Source: DATAFT01 sp035544635 (GTDB lineage: Bacteria; Acidobacteriota; Thermoanaerobaculia; Multivoradales; Multivoraceae). Taken from it: 13,930 nucleotides of DNA. Location of the stretch: the NCBI GenBank assembly GCA_035544635.1, contig DATKDQ010000335.1:1-13930 (forward strand). Direction: 5' to 3'. The position numbers and the translations under genes were made by a program. The first letter of the stretch is position 1. Each line of letters begins with the position of its first letter. The notes beneath the pieces are model-generated. The model was not told the DNA's origin, searched no databases, and saw only the letters and a program-made list of their open reading frames with translations. Shown piece after piece: positions 1 to 6,922 of the stretch.

Positions 1-1283
1 TCCCCGGCGTCCTCCTGGAGGAAGTGGCCGGCGCCTCGGACCCACACGGTGTCCGCCAGCTCCGCCCGCGCGAACAGGTCGCGGACGCGTGGCTCCCAAG
101 CCTTCGTGATCGGATCGGCGTCGCCCCAGATCGGCAGCACCGGGAGAGCGAGCCCGCGCAGCACCTCCGTCGCTCGGCGATTCTCGTACGCCCCTGGGTG
201 ATCGGGCCGCGTCGGGACGAGACGCGGGAAGATCCGCGCCGCGAGCTGATGCTCGCGCGAGGGGAACGGCGCGCCGTACGCGGCCGCCTCCTCCGGAGCG
301 AACCCTGCGCGTCGCACCGAGCGACGCATCAGCAGCGGCACGTCGATCGCGGGTTGCCGCTGCGACCACTGCCGCCAGACGAGGAAGGCCTCGGGCGGCG
401 GCTCGCCGCAGGGAAATCCCGTGTTCATCGGCACCACGCGACGGAAGCGCTGCGGCGCACGCGCCAGCACGCGGAGGCCGAGCAGGCCTCCCCAGTCCTG
501 GCACACCATCGTCACGCCGCGCAGATCGAGCGACTCGACGAAGCGGTGGAGCCAGCGCGCGTGCGCTCGGTAGCTGTACGCCTGTGGCAGAGCCGGCTTG
601 TCCGAGCGGCCGAAGCCGACGAGATCGGGCACCACGACTCGTCCGGCCTCGGCGAGGACGGGGATCATGTGGCGGTAGAGATAGCTCCAGGTCGGCTCGC
701 CGTGGAGCAGGAGAAAGCACTCCGCGCGCGACGCCTCCGCGCGGGTACTGGCCGCGGGGCCGCCGCTCGCGGGCTCGCTGGGGCCGCCGCCGCCAGCCTC
801 GAGGTACGCCATGCGCAGGCCTTCGATGTCGACGAATCGAGGTGTCCAGTCGAACCCCGGCAAGCCCTCGAAGCGCTCCTCCGGCGTGCGCAGCACGCTC
901 CCCTCCGGCCAACCCGAAGGCGTCCCCGCGAACCGGAACACCCGCCTCACGTCCTCGGGATCCAGGCTGTCGGCAGCCTCGGCGATCCAGAGGCAGAGAT
1001 CGACGAGGTCGGCGTCGATCTCGTGCTCGGGCGGACGCGGCTCGAAGCGGTCCCACCAGCCGTTCACCTTGGCCATGCTCGGGACGCCGCGGCCGAGATC
1101 GGCGAGCTCGAGTGAGTAGAGGTGGTCGTGGCGCGAGCGCCAGAACACCTCTCCGGCCCGGCGCCCGAGCGCGCGCTCGAGGTCGCGCGCGACCTCGGGA
1201 CGGACGTCGAGCTCCTGCTCCCAGAGCAGCGGGTCGGCGCGCAGCAGCGCGAGCTCCTCGGAATCGGGCTCGATGAAGCTCAC
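1..1283 (-). CDS. Haloalkane dehalogenase, DhlA-like (HLD-I), with N-terminal extension; 3' end cut by window edge
   Basis: Predicted alpha/beta-hydrolase that cleaves carbon-halogen bonds hydrolytically in the cytoplasm. From about residue 130 (VLRTPEERF) the protein follows the Xanthobacter DhlA pattern closely. It has HGEPTWSYLYR (H194, E196), the nucleophile in CQDWGG (D263, with halide-binding W264), an APFPS stretch, the probable catalytic acid in GDADPI (D390) and the base in GAGHFLQE (H420). A Trp in FLVWRQW aligns with the second halide-binding Trp of DhlA, giving the Asp-His-Asp plus Trp-Trp set of HLD-I. Two features are odd: about 129 extra N-terminal residues with no recognised domain, and a Gly/Ala/Ser-rich insertion at about residues 164-187. 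The GTG start at 1283 overlaps the upstream gene's stop (GTGA), which favours the long form. A GTG at 896 with its own ribosome site could give a normal-length enzyme. Probably only about 15-20 C-terminal residues are missing. Substrate is unknown. Confidence 0.85.
   Translation of the reverse strand, partial: MSFIEPDSEELALLRADPLLWEQELDVRPEVARDLERALGRRAGEVFWRSRHDHLYSLELADLGRGVPSMAKVNGWWDRFEPRPPEHEIDADLVDLCLWIAEAADSLDPEDVRRVFRFAGTPSGWPEGSVLRTPEERFEGLPGFDWTPRFVDIEGLRMAYLEAGGGGPSEPASGGPAASTRAEASRAECFLLLHGEPTWSYLYRHMIPVLAEAGRVVVPDLVGFGRSDKPALPQAYSYRAHARWLHRFVESLDLRGVTMVCQDWGGLLGLRVLARAPQRFRRVVPMNTGFPCGEPPPEAFLVWRQWSQRQPAIDVPLLMRRSVRRAGFAPEEAAAYGAPFPSREHQLAARIFPRLVPTRPDHPGAYENRRATEVLRGLALPVLPIWGDADPITKAWEPRVRDLFARAELADTVWVRGAGHFLQEDAG
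894..906 (-). promoter_or_regulatory. Internal ribosome-binding site and GTG start candidate for a standard-length dehalogenase
   Basis: On the minus strand, GGAGG (906-902) lies five bases before an in-frame GTG at 896-894. This is exactly where a DhlA-type protein would be expected to begin (LRTPEERF). It may be a second start giving a short isoform, or chance in GC-rich DNA, because the upstream frame is open and coding-like. Confidence 0.4.
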
Positions 1284-2206
1284 CGCGCCACCCGATCGAG
1301 GAACTCGACCACCGCGCGCGCCAGGTCAGGGCCGCGATCGTCCTGCAGGAAGTGCGCGGCGCGATCGAAGCAGGTCGGGCCCTCGGCGTGCGGCAGGAGC
1401 GCCTTCAGCCGCTCGGCGTACTCGATCGGGAACACCGCGTCCTCGGGCGCCCACAGCAGCGTGCAAGGCACCGCGGCGAGCTCACCCAATCGCCGCTCGA
1501 TCGCGGCCATGTCAGCCCACCCGCGATCGCCCTGGCGCATCGGGATGGTGCGCGGCCAGGTGAGGACCACGGCGTCCGACTCCGGCTCGCCGTAGACGTG
1601 GTGATAGGCGGCCGCTTCCGCCTCGCTCATGCCGCGGCGAGTGATCGCGGAGGGTCCGTGCTGGGACAGCACCTTGACGCGCTTCATCAGGTACTGCCCC
1701 AAGAGCGGCGCGTGCCAGGTGGTCCAGGGCCGCGCCGACGAGTGGAACGAGCCCACCCAGCCCACGAACAGCCAGGTGTTCATGAGCACCAGGGCGCGCA
1801 GCCGCTCGACGCGCTGGAGCGCCGCGCCGACCCCCTGAGGCCCGCCCCAGTCCTGGCCCACGATGGCGAAGTGATGGAGATCGAGCTGGTCGAGGAGCGC
1901 GACCAGATCCGCGACGTGGTGCGCCAGCGTCAACGCCGAGTCGACGCGCGGATGGTCGGAGTAACCGGCACCCACCCAGTCGGGCGCGATCGCGCGGTAT
2001 CCGGCCCCGGTCAGCGGAGCGAAGAAATCACGGTAGAGGAAGCCCCAGGTCGGGTTTCCCGAGAGGAGGAGCACCGGAAGGCCGTCGCGCGGGCCCTCGT
2101 CGACGAACGCCATGCGGCGCCCGTTGACGACCATCGCGCGCTGCCGCCAGGGAAAGATCTCCTCGAGCCACGCCGGCTTGGGCGGCCCTTCCCGATCCAC
2201 CGGCAC
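1280..2206 (-). CDS. Haloalkane dehalogenase-like alpha/beta hydrolase (HLD-III type)
   Basis: Complete 308-residue alpha/beta hydrolase, the usual size for haloalkane dehalogenases. Visible motifs: the oxyanion/halide segment SGNPTW (N51), the nucleophile in GQDWGG (D119, with W120), N143 after the next strand where HLD-II enzymes carry their catalytic Glu, an acid in WAPEDAVFP (D256), and the base in AAHFLQDD (H285). Asp-His-Asp with an Asn-Trp halide pair is the signature of subfamily HLD-III. One oddity is S49 where family members have His before GNP. The start is GTG at 2206, two bases after the RNase gene's stop, with a purine-rich GAGAG just upstream. A second GTG at 2200 is possible. 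The stop overlaps the next gene's GTG. Related hydrolases such as epoxide hydrolases share the fold, but the DWGG tryptophan favours a dehalogenase. Substrate cannot be read from sequence. Confidence 0.78.
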   Translation of the reverse strand: MPVDREGPPKPAWLEEIFPWRQRAMVVNGRRMAFVDEGPRDGLPVLLLSGNPTWGFLYRDFFAPLTGAGYRAIAPDWVGAGYSDHPRVDSALTLAHHVADLVALLDQLDLHHFAIVGQDWGGPQGVGAALQRVERLRALVLMNTWLFVGWVGSFHSSARPWTTWHAPLLGQYLMKRVKVLSQHGPSAITRRGMSEAEAAAYHHVYGEPESDAVVLTWPRTIPMRQGDRGWADMAAIERRLGELAAVPCTLLWAPEDAVFPIEYAERLKALLPHAEGPTCFDRAAHFLQDDRGPDLARAVVEFLDRVAR

Positions 2207-2208
2207 GC

Positions 2209-4056
2209 TCAGCTCTCGCTGGGCGTCGGCGCGGCCGCCTGCTTGCGACCGCCTCGTCCTCGCCGGGACCGCCCGCCCCGCCGGCGCCGGCTGCGGGAGG
2301 CGCCGGTGCCGGTGCCCGCGCCGCCGTCCGGCGCGCCTTCCTCGGCGGCATCGCCCGCGCCGCCGTCTGGCGCGCCTTCCTCGCCGCCGTCCTCTCCGGC
2401 GGTCGCCGCGGCGGCGGGCGTGCGCCGCGACGCCGCGCGCGCGGGAGCGCTCTTGGACGCTGCCGCGGCGGACCGCGCTGGCCGGGGCTTCGCGGCTGGT
2501 CCCGGCGCGGCGAGCGCGACCGGCTGGGTCATCGCTCCCGCCTCGACGGCGGCCTCCTCACGGCGCTCGGCGCGCTCGTCCTTCGACAGGGACGTCCACT
2601 GCACGTCCTCGTCGAGCCGCTCGAGCACCGGCGACGCCTTGACGTCGATGCGGATTCCGAACTCCTCCTCGAGCGCCGCCAGCTCGCGCCGCCGCGAGTT
2701 CTGGAAGGTGTCGGCCATCTGCGGATGAAGGCGCACCACCACGCTCTTCATGGTGCCGGTCGCCGCGCGGGCCTCGAGGCGGCGCAACAGCTGCACGCAG
2801 GCGGTGTCGAGGTTGGGGATGCGGCCGCGCCCCTGGCAGGTCGGGCACTCCATGAACTGGCGCTCGGCGAGCGGCTGCCGCAGCCGCTGCCGGTTGATCT
2901 CGAGCAGGCCGTTGGCGGAGATGCGGGCCACCCGCGTGCGCGCCTTGTCGGTCTTGAGCGCGTCGCGCACCGCCTTCTCCACCTGCTTGCGGTACGGCGG
3001 GCGCGCCATGTCGATGAAGTCGATCACGATGAGGCCGCCGATGTCGCGCAGCCGGAGCTGGCGCATGACCTCGGCAGCGGCTTCGAGGTTGATGCGCAGC
3101 GCGGTCTCCTCCTGGCTGCCCGACTGCGTCGCGGATCCCGAGTTCACGTCGATCGCGGTGAGCGCCTCGGTCTGCTCGATCACCACCGAGCCGCCGCTCG
3201 GGAGCGGCACCCGGCGCTGGTAGATGCGCTCGATCTGCTCCTCGAGCCCCGAGCGGGTGAACATCGGCAGGCGCTCCTGGTAGCGCTTGACCGCCACCTT
3301 GCCCTTGGGCATGAACGAGTCGAGGTAGCCCTGCGCCTTGTGCGCGATCTCGTCGTCGTCCACCAGGATCTCGTCGACCTTGGCGTCGAGGTAGTCGCGG
3401 AACACCCTGAGCAGGAGGTCCTCGTCGCTGTACAGGACGCGGATGCCGGAGCCGGCCATCGCTTCCTCCTGGATCCGCTGCCACACCCGCAGCAGCCCCT
3501 GGAGATCCTTGTTGAGCTCGCGCCGGTTCTGCTCCCGCGCGTTGGTGCGCACCACGACGCCGCATCCCGGCGGCAGGTCGAGGTCGGCGGCCAGCGCCTT
3601 CAGCGCCTTGCGCTCCTCCTCGTTCTCGACCTTGCGCGAGACCCCGCGGCTGTCGTCGAACGGCATCAGCACCAGGTAGCGGCCGGGGAGCGACAGGTTG
3701 GTGGTGAGGACCGCCCCCTTTCGCCCCTCGGGATCGCGCGTCACCTGCACCACGATCGGTTTGCCGCGCTCGAGGATTTCGGCGATGCGCGGCTGCTGTC
3801 CCTTCGGCGGCTCGCGGTAGCGCGCCTCCTTCACCACGTCGCGGCAGGCGAGGAAGCCGTGGCGGGCGGCGCCGTAGTCGATGAACGCGGCGTTCAAGGA
3901 GGGCTCGATCGATGCGATGGTCCCGCGGTAGATATTGCCCCGAGTGAGCCCGCCCTCGGCGACCTCGAACTGGTACTCCTCGAGCGTCGAATCCTGGACG
4001 ATGGCGACGCGCAGCTCCTGCTGCAGGTGACCGGCGATGAGGAGTCGTCGAGTCAT
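2209..4056 (-). CDS. rng: Ribonuclease G/E family endoribonuclease
   Basis: A 615-residue single-strand endoribonuclease for rRNA maturation and mRNA decay in the cytoplasm. An S1-like RNA-binding domain lies at about residues 36-125. The catalytic magnesium ligands are D303 (TAIDVNSGS) and D346 (IVIDFIDM). The zinc-link is CPTCQGRG with C404 and C407. All four fall at the same residue numbers as in E. coli RNase E, so the catalytic half has no net insertion or deletion up to that point. After about residue 495 comes a low-complexity Ala/Pro/Gly/Arg tail ending in an RGG-like basic stretch, with a duplicated EEGAPDGGAG unit. Total length lies between RNase G (about 490) and RNase E (about 1060). 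The tail is probably disordered and RNA-binding. I see no clear degradosome motif. The ATG at 4056 overlaps the trpS stop (ATGA), so translation is likely coupled. Confidence 0.95.
   Translation of the reverse strand: MTRRLLIAGHLQQELRVAIVQDSTLEEYQFEVAEGGLTRGNIYRGTIASIEPSLNAAFIDYGAARHGFLACRDVVKEARYREPPKGQQPRIAEILERGKPIVVQVTRDPEGRKGAVLTTNLSLPGRYLVLMPFDDSRGVSRKVENEEERKALKALAADLDLPPGCGVVVRTNAREQNRRELNKDLQGLLRVWQRIQEEAMAGSGIRVLYSDEDLLLRVFRDYLDAKVDEILVDDDEIAHKAQGYLDSFMPKGKVAVKRYQERLPMFTRSGLEEQIERIYQRRVPLPSGGSVVIEQTEALTAIDVNSGSATQSGSQEETALRINLEAAAEVMRQLRLRDIGGLIVIDFIDMARPPYRKQVEKAVRDALKTDKARTRVARISANGLLEINRQRLRQPLAERQFMECPTCQGRGRIPNLDTACVQLLRRLEARAATGTMKSVVVRLHPQMADTFQNSRRRELAALEEEFGIRIDVKASPVLERLDEDVQWTSLSKDERAERREEAAVEAGAMTQPVALAAPGPAAKPRPARSAAAASKSAPARAASRRTPAAAATAGEDGGEEGAPDGGAGDAAEEGAPDGGAGTGTGASRSRRRRGGRSRRGRGGRKQAAAPTPSES
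2314..2383. repeat. Tandem 39-bp repeat in the RNase tail
   Basis: A 31-base block at 2314-2344 recurs at 2353-2383 with a single C/T difference (2328 versus 2367), a period of 39 bases or 13 codons. On the minus strand it encodes EEGAPDGGAG twice in the RNase G/E tail (about residues 559-581). The in-frame period suggests slippage or duplication tolerated in a disordered region. Confidence 0.85.
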
Positions 4057-5108
4057 GTCTTGCGCGCGGGGAGAAAGCCCACACGCTCCTTCACCAGCTC
4101 GATCTTCGGCTCGGCGACCGCCCGCGCCGCCTCGGCGCCGACGGCGAGCAGACGATCGAGCTCGGCCTCGTCGGCGTAGAGCGCCTCGAAGCGCTGCCGG
4201 ATCGGCCGCACCGTCTCGATCACCACCTCCGCGACCCGCTGCTTGAGCTCGCCGTAGCCGCGCGCGTCCGCGAAGTCGGCCTCCACTTCGGCGCGTGACC
4301 TCTCGGTGAGGGCCTGGTAGAGGGTCAGCAGGTTCCTGACTCCCGCCTTCTCCGGCGCGTCCGAGAGGACGATATCGCGGCCCGAGTCGGTTACGGCCCG
4401 GCGGAGGATGCGATCGATCCGGTCGTCGGGGTCGGTGAGGAGGACGGCGTGATCGCGCCCCTCTCCGCTCTTCGACATCTTCTGCGTGGGATCGTCGAAG
4501 CCCATCACCCGCGCTCCGATCTCGGGAATGACACCTTCCGGTACAACGAAGGTCTCCCCGTAGATCTGGTTGAAGCGCAGCGCGATATCGCGCGCGAGCT
4601 CGATGTGCTGCTTCTGATCCTCCCCCACCGGGACCTCGTCAGCATCGTAGAGCAGGATGTCGGCAGTCTGCAGCACCGGATAGGTGAGGAGCCCGGTGGA
4701 CACGCTCTTCTGCTGCTGCGCCTTGGCCTTGTACTGCGTCATCCGCTCGAGCCAGCCCAGCGGCGTGACGCAGCCGAGGATCCACGCCGCCTCGGCATGC
4801 GCGCGCACGTGGCTCTGGACGAAGAGTGTGGTGCGAGCGGGATCGATGCCGCAGGCGAAGAGCAGCGCCGCCAGCTCCCGCGTCCGGCGCTCGAGCGTCG
4901 CCGGCTCCTGCGTCACCGTGATGGCGTGCAGATCGACGATACAGATGAAGTTCTCGCGCCGGTCCTGTCCCCTCACCCATTGCCGGATGGCGCCGACGTA
5001 ATTGCCGATGTGCAGCGCGCCGGACGGTTGAATCCCGGAGAGCACACGCCGCCTGCGGCCGTCCTGGCGCGCTCCGCTCGACGCCGCCTGCGGCGTCTCA
5101 CGGGACAC
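4053..5108 (-). CDS. trpS: Tryptophanyl-tRNA synthetase
   Basis: Class I aminoacyl-tRNA synthetase that charges tRNA-Trp using ATP. The HIGH-type motif is HIGN (residues 33-36, in SGIQPSGALHIGNYVGA), the conserved GEDQKQHIE segment follows, and KMSKS is at residues 210-214. I chose the GTG at 5108, giving 351 residues. GGAAGG (5123-5118) lies nine bases upstream, and the protein is then about 16 residues longer at the N-terminus than E. coli TrpS. The frame stays open to an ATG at 5291, but that ATG overlaps a good -10 hexamer and the extra 61 residues are Arg/Ala-rich and unlike the family. A GTG at about 5042, just before the conserved LSGIQPSG, would be slightly too short. It is first gene of the trpS-rng-dehalogenase run, and its TGA overlaps the rng ATG. 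Confidence 0.93.
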   Translation of the reverse strand: MSRETPQAASSGARQDGRRRRVLSGIQPSGALHIGNYVGAIRQWVRGQDRRENFICIVDLHAITVTQEPATLERRTRELAALLFACGIDPARTTLFVQSHVRAHAEAAWILGCVTPLGWLERMTQYKAKAQQQKSVSTGLLTYPVLQTADILLYDADEVPVGEDQKQHIELARDIALRFNQIYGETFVVPEGVIPEIGARVMGFDDPTQKMSKSGEGRDHAVLLTDPDDRIDRILRRAVTDSGRDIVLSDAPEKAGVRNLLTLYQALTERSRAEVEADFADARGYGELKQRVAEVVIETVRPIRQRFEALYADEAELDRLLAVGAEAARAVAEPKIELVKERVGFLPARKT

Positions 5109-5117
5109 GCGCCACCG

Positions 5118-5123
5118 CCTTCC
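5118..5123 (-). promoter_or_regulatory. Ribosome-binding site deciding the trpS start
   Basis: GGAAGG on the minus strand, nine bases before the GTG at 5108. It is the best Shine-Dalgarno match near the expected TrpS N-terminus and is the reason for preferring this start over the more distant ATG. Confidence 0.5.
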
Positions 5124-5257
5124 GGGACGCGAGCTCGGTCGGTCCACCGTGCCGGTACATTCGAATGTCGTGCTGCTCTCGCGCTCTGTCCGTCGCTCGC
5201 GGCGTCGATCCGCGGCGCTCGCCTTCCAGGCCTTCGCGGTGCGCGCCGCCGCACCGC

Positions 5258-5287
5258 CCCTCCGCTCGACCATCCGGCAGCGGAGGG
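5258..5287. repeat. Inverted repeat in the trpS leader
   Basis: CCCTCCGCT (5258-5266) and AGCGGAGGG (5279-5287) form a perfect 9-bp inverted repeat with a 12-base loop. It sits just downstream of the proposed trpS -10 box, at or after the expected transcript start. It could be an operator or a 5' stem in the trpS mRNA. No U-run follows, so it is not a typical terminator. Confidence 0.5.
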
Positions 5288-5289
5288 CC

Positions 5290-5295
5290 ATGATA
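5290..5295 (-). promoter_or_regulatory. Candidate -10 element for the trpS operon
   Basis: TATCAT on the minus strand matches the sigma-70 -10 consensus at five of six positions. Upstream, CTGTCG (spacer 19) is only a weak -35. Transcription would begin near 5283 and give an untranslated leader of about 175 bases before the GTG at 5108. It also argues against translation starting at the ATG at 5291. Confidence 0.4.
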
Positions 5296-5355
5296 CCCCG
5301 CCCGCGCGCGGCATCGACAGGTGAGCGCAGGCGCGGGCGTGCCCGGGCCGGCTCC

Positions 5356-5364
5356 TGCTAGACT
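5356..5364 (+). promoter_or_regulatory. Candidate extended -10 promoter for the M32 carboxypeptidase gene
   Basis: TGCTAGACT contains the hexamer TAGACT preceded by TGn, an extended -10 arrangement that can work without a good -35. None is visible. Transcription would start near 5371, about 30 bases before the ATG at 5401. It is divergent from the trpS promoter candidate about 65 bases away. Confidence 0.4.
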
Positions 5365-5400
5365 CCGCCGGCCGCGCGACACGGCGGCTCCCCACTGATC

Positions 5401-6900
5401 ATGACCTACGATCCGAGGCGCTTCTACGAGCTCTGGGGCGAGGTCTCCGACCTCCTCACCACCGAGGAGATCCTGCGCTGGGACCAGGAGACCATGATGC
5501 CGCAGTCGGGGCACGTCCGGCGCGGCCACGTCCTCGCCACTCTCGCCGGGCTGCGCCACCGCCTGCTCACGTCGAGCGAGCTCGCGGACGAGGTCGCGGC
5601 GGGCCTCGAGCGCGCCGCTCGAGCGAGCCTCGAGCACGAGCAGCTCGCCGTCGCGCGGCGTGAGATCGATCGTGCGACCGCTGTGCCGGAGCGTCTGGTG
5701 CAAGCCCTGGCGGCGGCAGCGAGCGTCGGGCTGGTCGCGTGGCAGCGGGCGCGCCAGGAGAAGAGCTTCGCTGTGTTCGCGCCGGCGCTCGAGCGCATCG
5801 TCGAGCTGCGCCGCGAGGAGGCGCAGATCCGCGCCATGGGCGACCATCCCTACGACGGGCTGCTCGACGAGTACGAGCCCGGCCTGCGCACCGCGCGTCT
5901 GGCGCCTCTCTTCGATCGCCTGTCCGGAGACCTCGCCGCGCTGGTCGCGGCGGCCTCCTCCTCGGGCGTCGAGGTCGACGAGAGCGCGGCGCGCGGCGCC
6001 TTCCCGCGCGAGGCGCAGCTCGCGTTCGGCGCCTGGGCCGCCGCGCGGATCGGCTTCGACCTCGAGCGCGGCCGACTCGACGCATCAACCCATCCGTTCT
6101 GCACCGGGCTCGATCCGGGCGACGTGCGCCTGACCTGGCGATGGGACGAGCGGGACTTCCGTCCGGGGCTCTTCGGCATTCTCCACGAGGCGGGTCATGG
6201 CCTCTACGAGCAGGGTCTGCCGGTCGAGTGGCGGCGCCGGCCGCTCGGGATCGCGCGCTCGATGAGCCTCCACGAGTCGCAGTCGAGGCTGTGGGAGAAC
6301 CACGTCGGCCGCCACGCCGATTTCTGGATCTTCGCCGCGAAACACTTCCGCCAGCACTTCCCCGCCGCGCCGACGCACGACCCGGAGTCGCTGTGGCGCG
6401 CGGTGAACCGGATCGCGCCGGGGCCGATCCGGGTCGACGCCGACGAGGTCACCTACATCGCGCACATCCTCGTCCGTTTCCGCCTCGAGCTGGCGCTGAT
6501 CGGCGGAGAGATCGCGGTCGCCGAGCTGCCGGCCGCGTGGAACGACGGCTATCGGACGCTCCTGGGGCTCGAGCCGCGCGACGACGCCGAAGGCGTGCTC
6601 CAGGACATCCACTGGGCGACCGGGCTCTTCGGCTACTTTCCGACCTACGCGCTGGGGAGCTTGGCGAGCGCACAGCTCTACGCCGCCGCCGAGCGCGACC
6701 TCGGTGCGCTCGGACCGCGATTCGCCGCCGGCGAGCCCGACGCTCTCCTGCGCTGGCTGCGCGAGCACGTGCACCGGCACGGCAGCCGCTACACCGCGGA
6801 CGAGCTGCTCGAGCGCGCCACCGGAGCCCCCCTGTCGCCCCAGCCCTTCCTCGCCTACGCGCGCGGCAAGGTCGACGCGCTCTATGGCGTCGCCCCATAG
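5401..6900 (+). CDS. Carboxypeptidase Taq (peptidase family M32)
   Basis: A 499-residue metallocarboxypeptidase that removes C-terminal amino acids from peptides in the cytoplasm; no signal peptide is visible. All six M32 signature motifs are present in order: HPF (in STHPFC), DVRLT, the zinc site HEAGH (H262, E263, H266), HESQ with third ligand E292 (26 residues after H266, the family spacing), IRVDAD, and GVLQDIHW. The N-terminus (about residues 20-35, TTEEILRWDQETMMPQSG) also matches the family's WDQET segment, so the protein is full length. The ATG at 5401 is the only sensible start, although it lacks a good Shine-Dalgarno sequence. It is divergent from trpS and followed after 22 bases by an exported thioredoxin-fold gene. 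Regulation may depend on the extended -10 at 5356. General peptide turnover is the likely role. Confidence 0.95.
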   Translation: MTYDPRRFYELWGEVSDLLTTEEILRWDQETMMPQSGHVRRGHVLATLAGLRHRLLTSSELADEVAAGLERAARASLEHEQLAVARREIDRATAVPERLVQALAAAASVGLVAWQRARQEKSFAVFAPALERIVELRREEAQIRAMGDHPYDGLLDEYEPGLRTARLAPLFDRLSGDLAALVAAASSSGVEVDESAARGAFPREAQLAFGAWAAARIGFDLERGRLDASTHPFCTGLDPGDVRLTWRWDERDFRPGLFGILHEAGHGLYEQGLPVEWRRRPLGIARSMSLHESQSRLWENHVGRHADFWIFAAKHFRQHFPAAPTHDPESLWRAVNRIAPGPIRVDADEVTYIAHILVRFRLELALIGGEIAVAELPAAWNDGYRTLLGLEPRDDAEGVLQDIHWATGLFGYFPTYALGSLASAQLYAAAERDLGALGPRFAAGEPDALLRWLREHVHRHGSRYTADELLERATGAPLSPQPFLAYARGKVDALYGVAP

Positions 6901-6908
6901 GGGTCGGG

Positions 6909-6914
6909 TAGACT
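6909..6914 (+). promoter_or_regulatory. Candidate -10 element for a leaderless transcript
   Basis: TAGACT, the same hexamer as upstream of the carboxypeptidase gene, ends eight bases before the ATG at 6923. Transcription starting at the usual distance would begin at or next to the start codon. No Shine-Dalgarno sequence precedes that ATG, which fits leaderless initiation. No -35 is evident. Confidence 0.35.
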
Positions 6915-6922
6915 CACGGCCG

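Noticed and set aside
24..1115. Long plus-strand open frame opposite the HLD-I dehalogenase gene
   Set aside because: It is antisense to a protein with full catalytic motifs. Its translation is Arg/Ala/His-rich with no domain, as expected from a mirror frame in GC-rich DNA.
2558..4084. Second minus-strand frame of about 500 codons within the RNase gene
   Set aside because: It overlaps the real gene in another frame, and its product is Arg/Ala/Gly-rich with no motif.
2725..4179. Plus-strand open frame of about 480 codons opposite the RNase G/E gene
   Set aside because: The opposite strand encodes a complete RNase with exact active-site positions. The antisense product is a low-complexity Arg/His/Leu protein.
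5109..5291. A 412-residue TrpS starting at the ATG at 5291
   Set aside because: The extra N-terminus is unlike the family, the ATG lies within a -10 hexamer, and a better ribosome site precedes the GTG at 5108.
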